This document shows positions 5,408 to 5,740 of a stretch of 5,740 nucleotides of DNA, piece after piece. This stretch comes from Nocardioides sp. (GTDB lineage Bacteria; Actinomycetota; Actinomycetes; Propionibacteriales; Nocardioidaceae): contig JARICB010000356.1 in the NCBI GenBank assembly GCA_029264225.1, positions 1 to 5,740 of the forward strand. Direction: 5' to 3'. Position numbers and translations under genes: made by a program. Position 1 is the first letter of the stretch. Every line of letters begins with the position of its first letter. The notes under the pieces are model-generated. The model was not told the DNA's origin. It made no database searches and saw only the letters and a program-made list of their open reading frames with translations.

Positions 5408-5740
5408 GTGGCCGATCGAACCGAGGACACGTTGCGCCTGCGCGCCACGTTGGCCGAGATTGCGCCGGGCACCACGCTCCGCGACGGTCTCGAGCGGATC
5501 CTGCGTGGCCGCACGGGCGCGCTGATCGTGCTCGGCATCGACAAGACGGTCGAGTCGATTGCCACTGGCGGCTTCACCCTCGATGTTCCCTACACGGCCA
5601 CCGGTCTACGCGAGCTCGCGAAGATGGACGGCGCGATCATCATCGACAAGGACATCACCCGCATCCACCGTGCTGCGGTCCACCTGATGCCTGACCACAA
5701 TATCCCTTCCGAGGAGACCGGCACCCGGCACCGCACTGCC
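5408..5740 (+). CDS. disA: DNA integrity scanning protein DisA, diadenylate cyclase (N-terminal part, cut by window edge)
   Basis: The first 111 residues of DisA; the rest lies beyond the window. DisA joins two ATP into cyclic di-AMP and, through its C-terminal DNA-binding domains, senses branched DNA such as Holliday junctions. The visible DAC domain carries [10 protein letters not shown] (34-43), the catalytic DGA motif (74-76) and GTRHRTA (105-111) with the ATP-binding RHR. Both hallmarks sit where expected, so the cyclase should be active. The GTG start at 5408 follows a good GGGAGGA site. It lies 59 bp after radA on the same strand, the common actinobacterial arrangement. The two are probably partly co-transcribed, with an added internal promoter possible at 5356. 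The DNA-binding HhH region cannot be checked here. Confidence 0.96.
   Translation, partial: MADRTEDTLRLRATLAEIAPGTTLRDGLERILRGRTGALIVLGIDKTVESIATGGFTLDVPYTATGLRELAKMDGAIIIDKDITRIHRAAVHLMPDHNIPSEETGTRHRTA

Noticed and set aside
5408..5740. disA as a truncated pseudogene
   Set aside because: The frame is open with intact DGA and RHR motifs up to the last base; it is simply cut by the window edge.

Overview
The window is GC-rich, densely packed bacterial DNA from an actinobacterium. The evidence is high G/C at third codon positions, GTG and leaderless-type starts, the radA-disA gene pair, and a Ppx/GppA gene divergent from an Rv0495c-like gene. The style resembles Nocardioides and relatives, but the genus is an inference. 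Six genes are supported, two of them cut by the window edges. No rRNA, tRNA, CRISPR array, transposase or prophage gene is visible.

Layout. (1) The first 372 bases hold the N-terminal part of a Ppx/GppA-family phosphatase on the minus strand. A 74-bp promoter region separates it from a divergent plus-strand gene for a Cys-rich protein like M. tuberculosis Rv0495c (447-1208). (2) A 207-bp intergenic region (1209-1415) has no gene but is rich in structure: a 10-bp tandem repeat at the stop codon, a small hairpin, a long inverted repeat of 67 bp with 19-bp perfect arms and lower GC than its surroundings, and a 14-bp perfect palindrome. (3) A two-gene unit follows: a glyoxalase/VOC-like protein (1416-2054) and, 8 bp later, a class I SAM-dependent methyltransferase (2063-2767). 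(4) A LacI-family regulator (2787-3827, minus) converges on the methyltransferase, with an 18-bp perfect palindrome at the junction. (5) Divergent from lacI is radA (3945-5348), followed 59 bp later by the start of disA (5408 to the end), the c-di-AMP synthase.

How the genes work together. radA and disA are the clear functional pair: RadA is a recombination branch-migration ATPase, and DisA is a DNA-scanning diadenylate cyclase that RadA is reported to restrain in mycobacteria. The DNA before radA matches the mycobacterial RecA-independent (PafBC-type) DNA-damage promoter pattern with exact spacing, which fits a DNA-repair role. Several genes carry a -10-like hexamer ending 6-7 bases before the start codon and lack a well-placed Shine-Dalgarno, so leaderless transcripts are likely. 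The VOC protein and methyltransferase are probably co-expressed, but their substrates cannot be read from sequence. The LacI regulator has no sugar genes beside it here. The genes are ordinary chromosomal housekeeping or accessory genes. The least explained element is the 67-bp inverted repeat.
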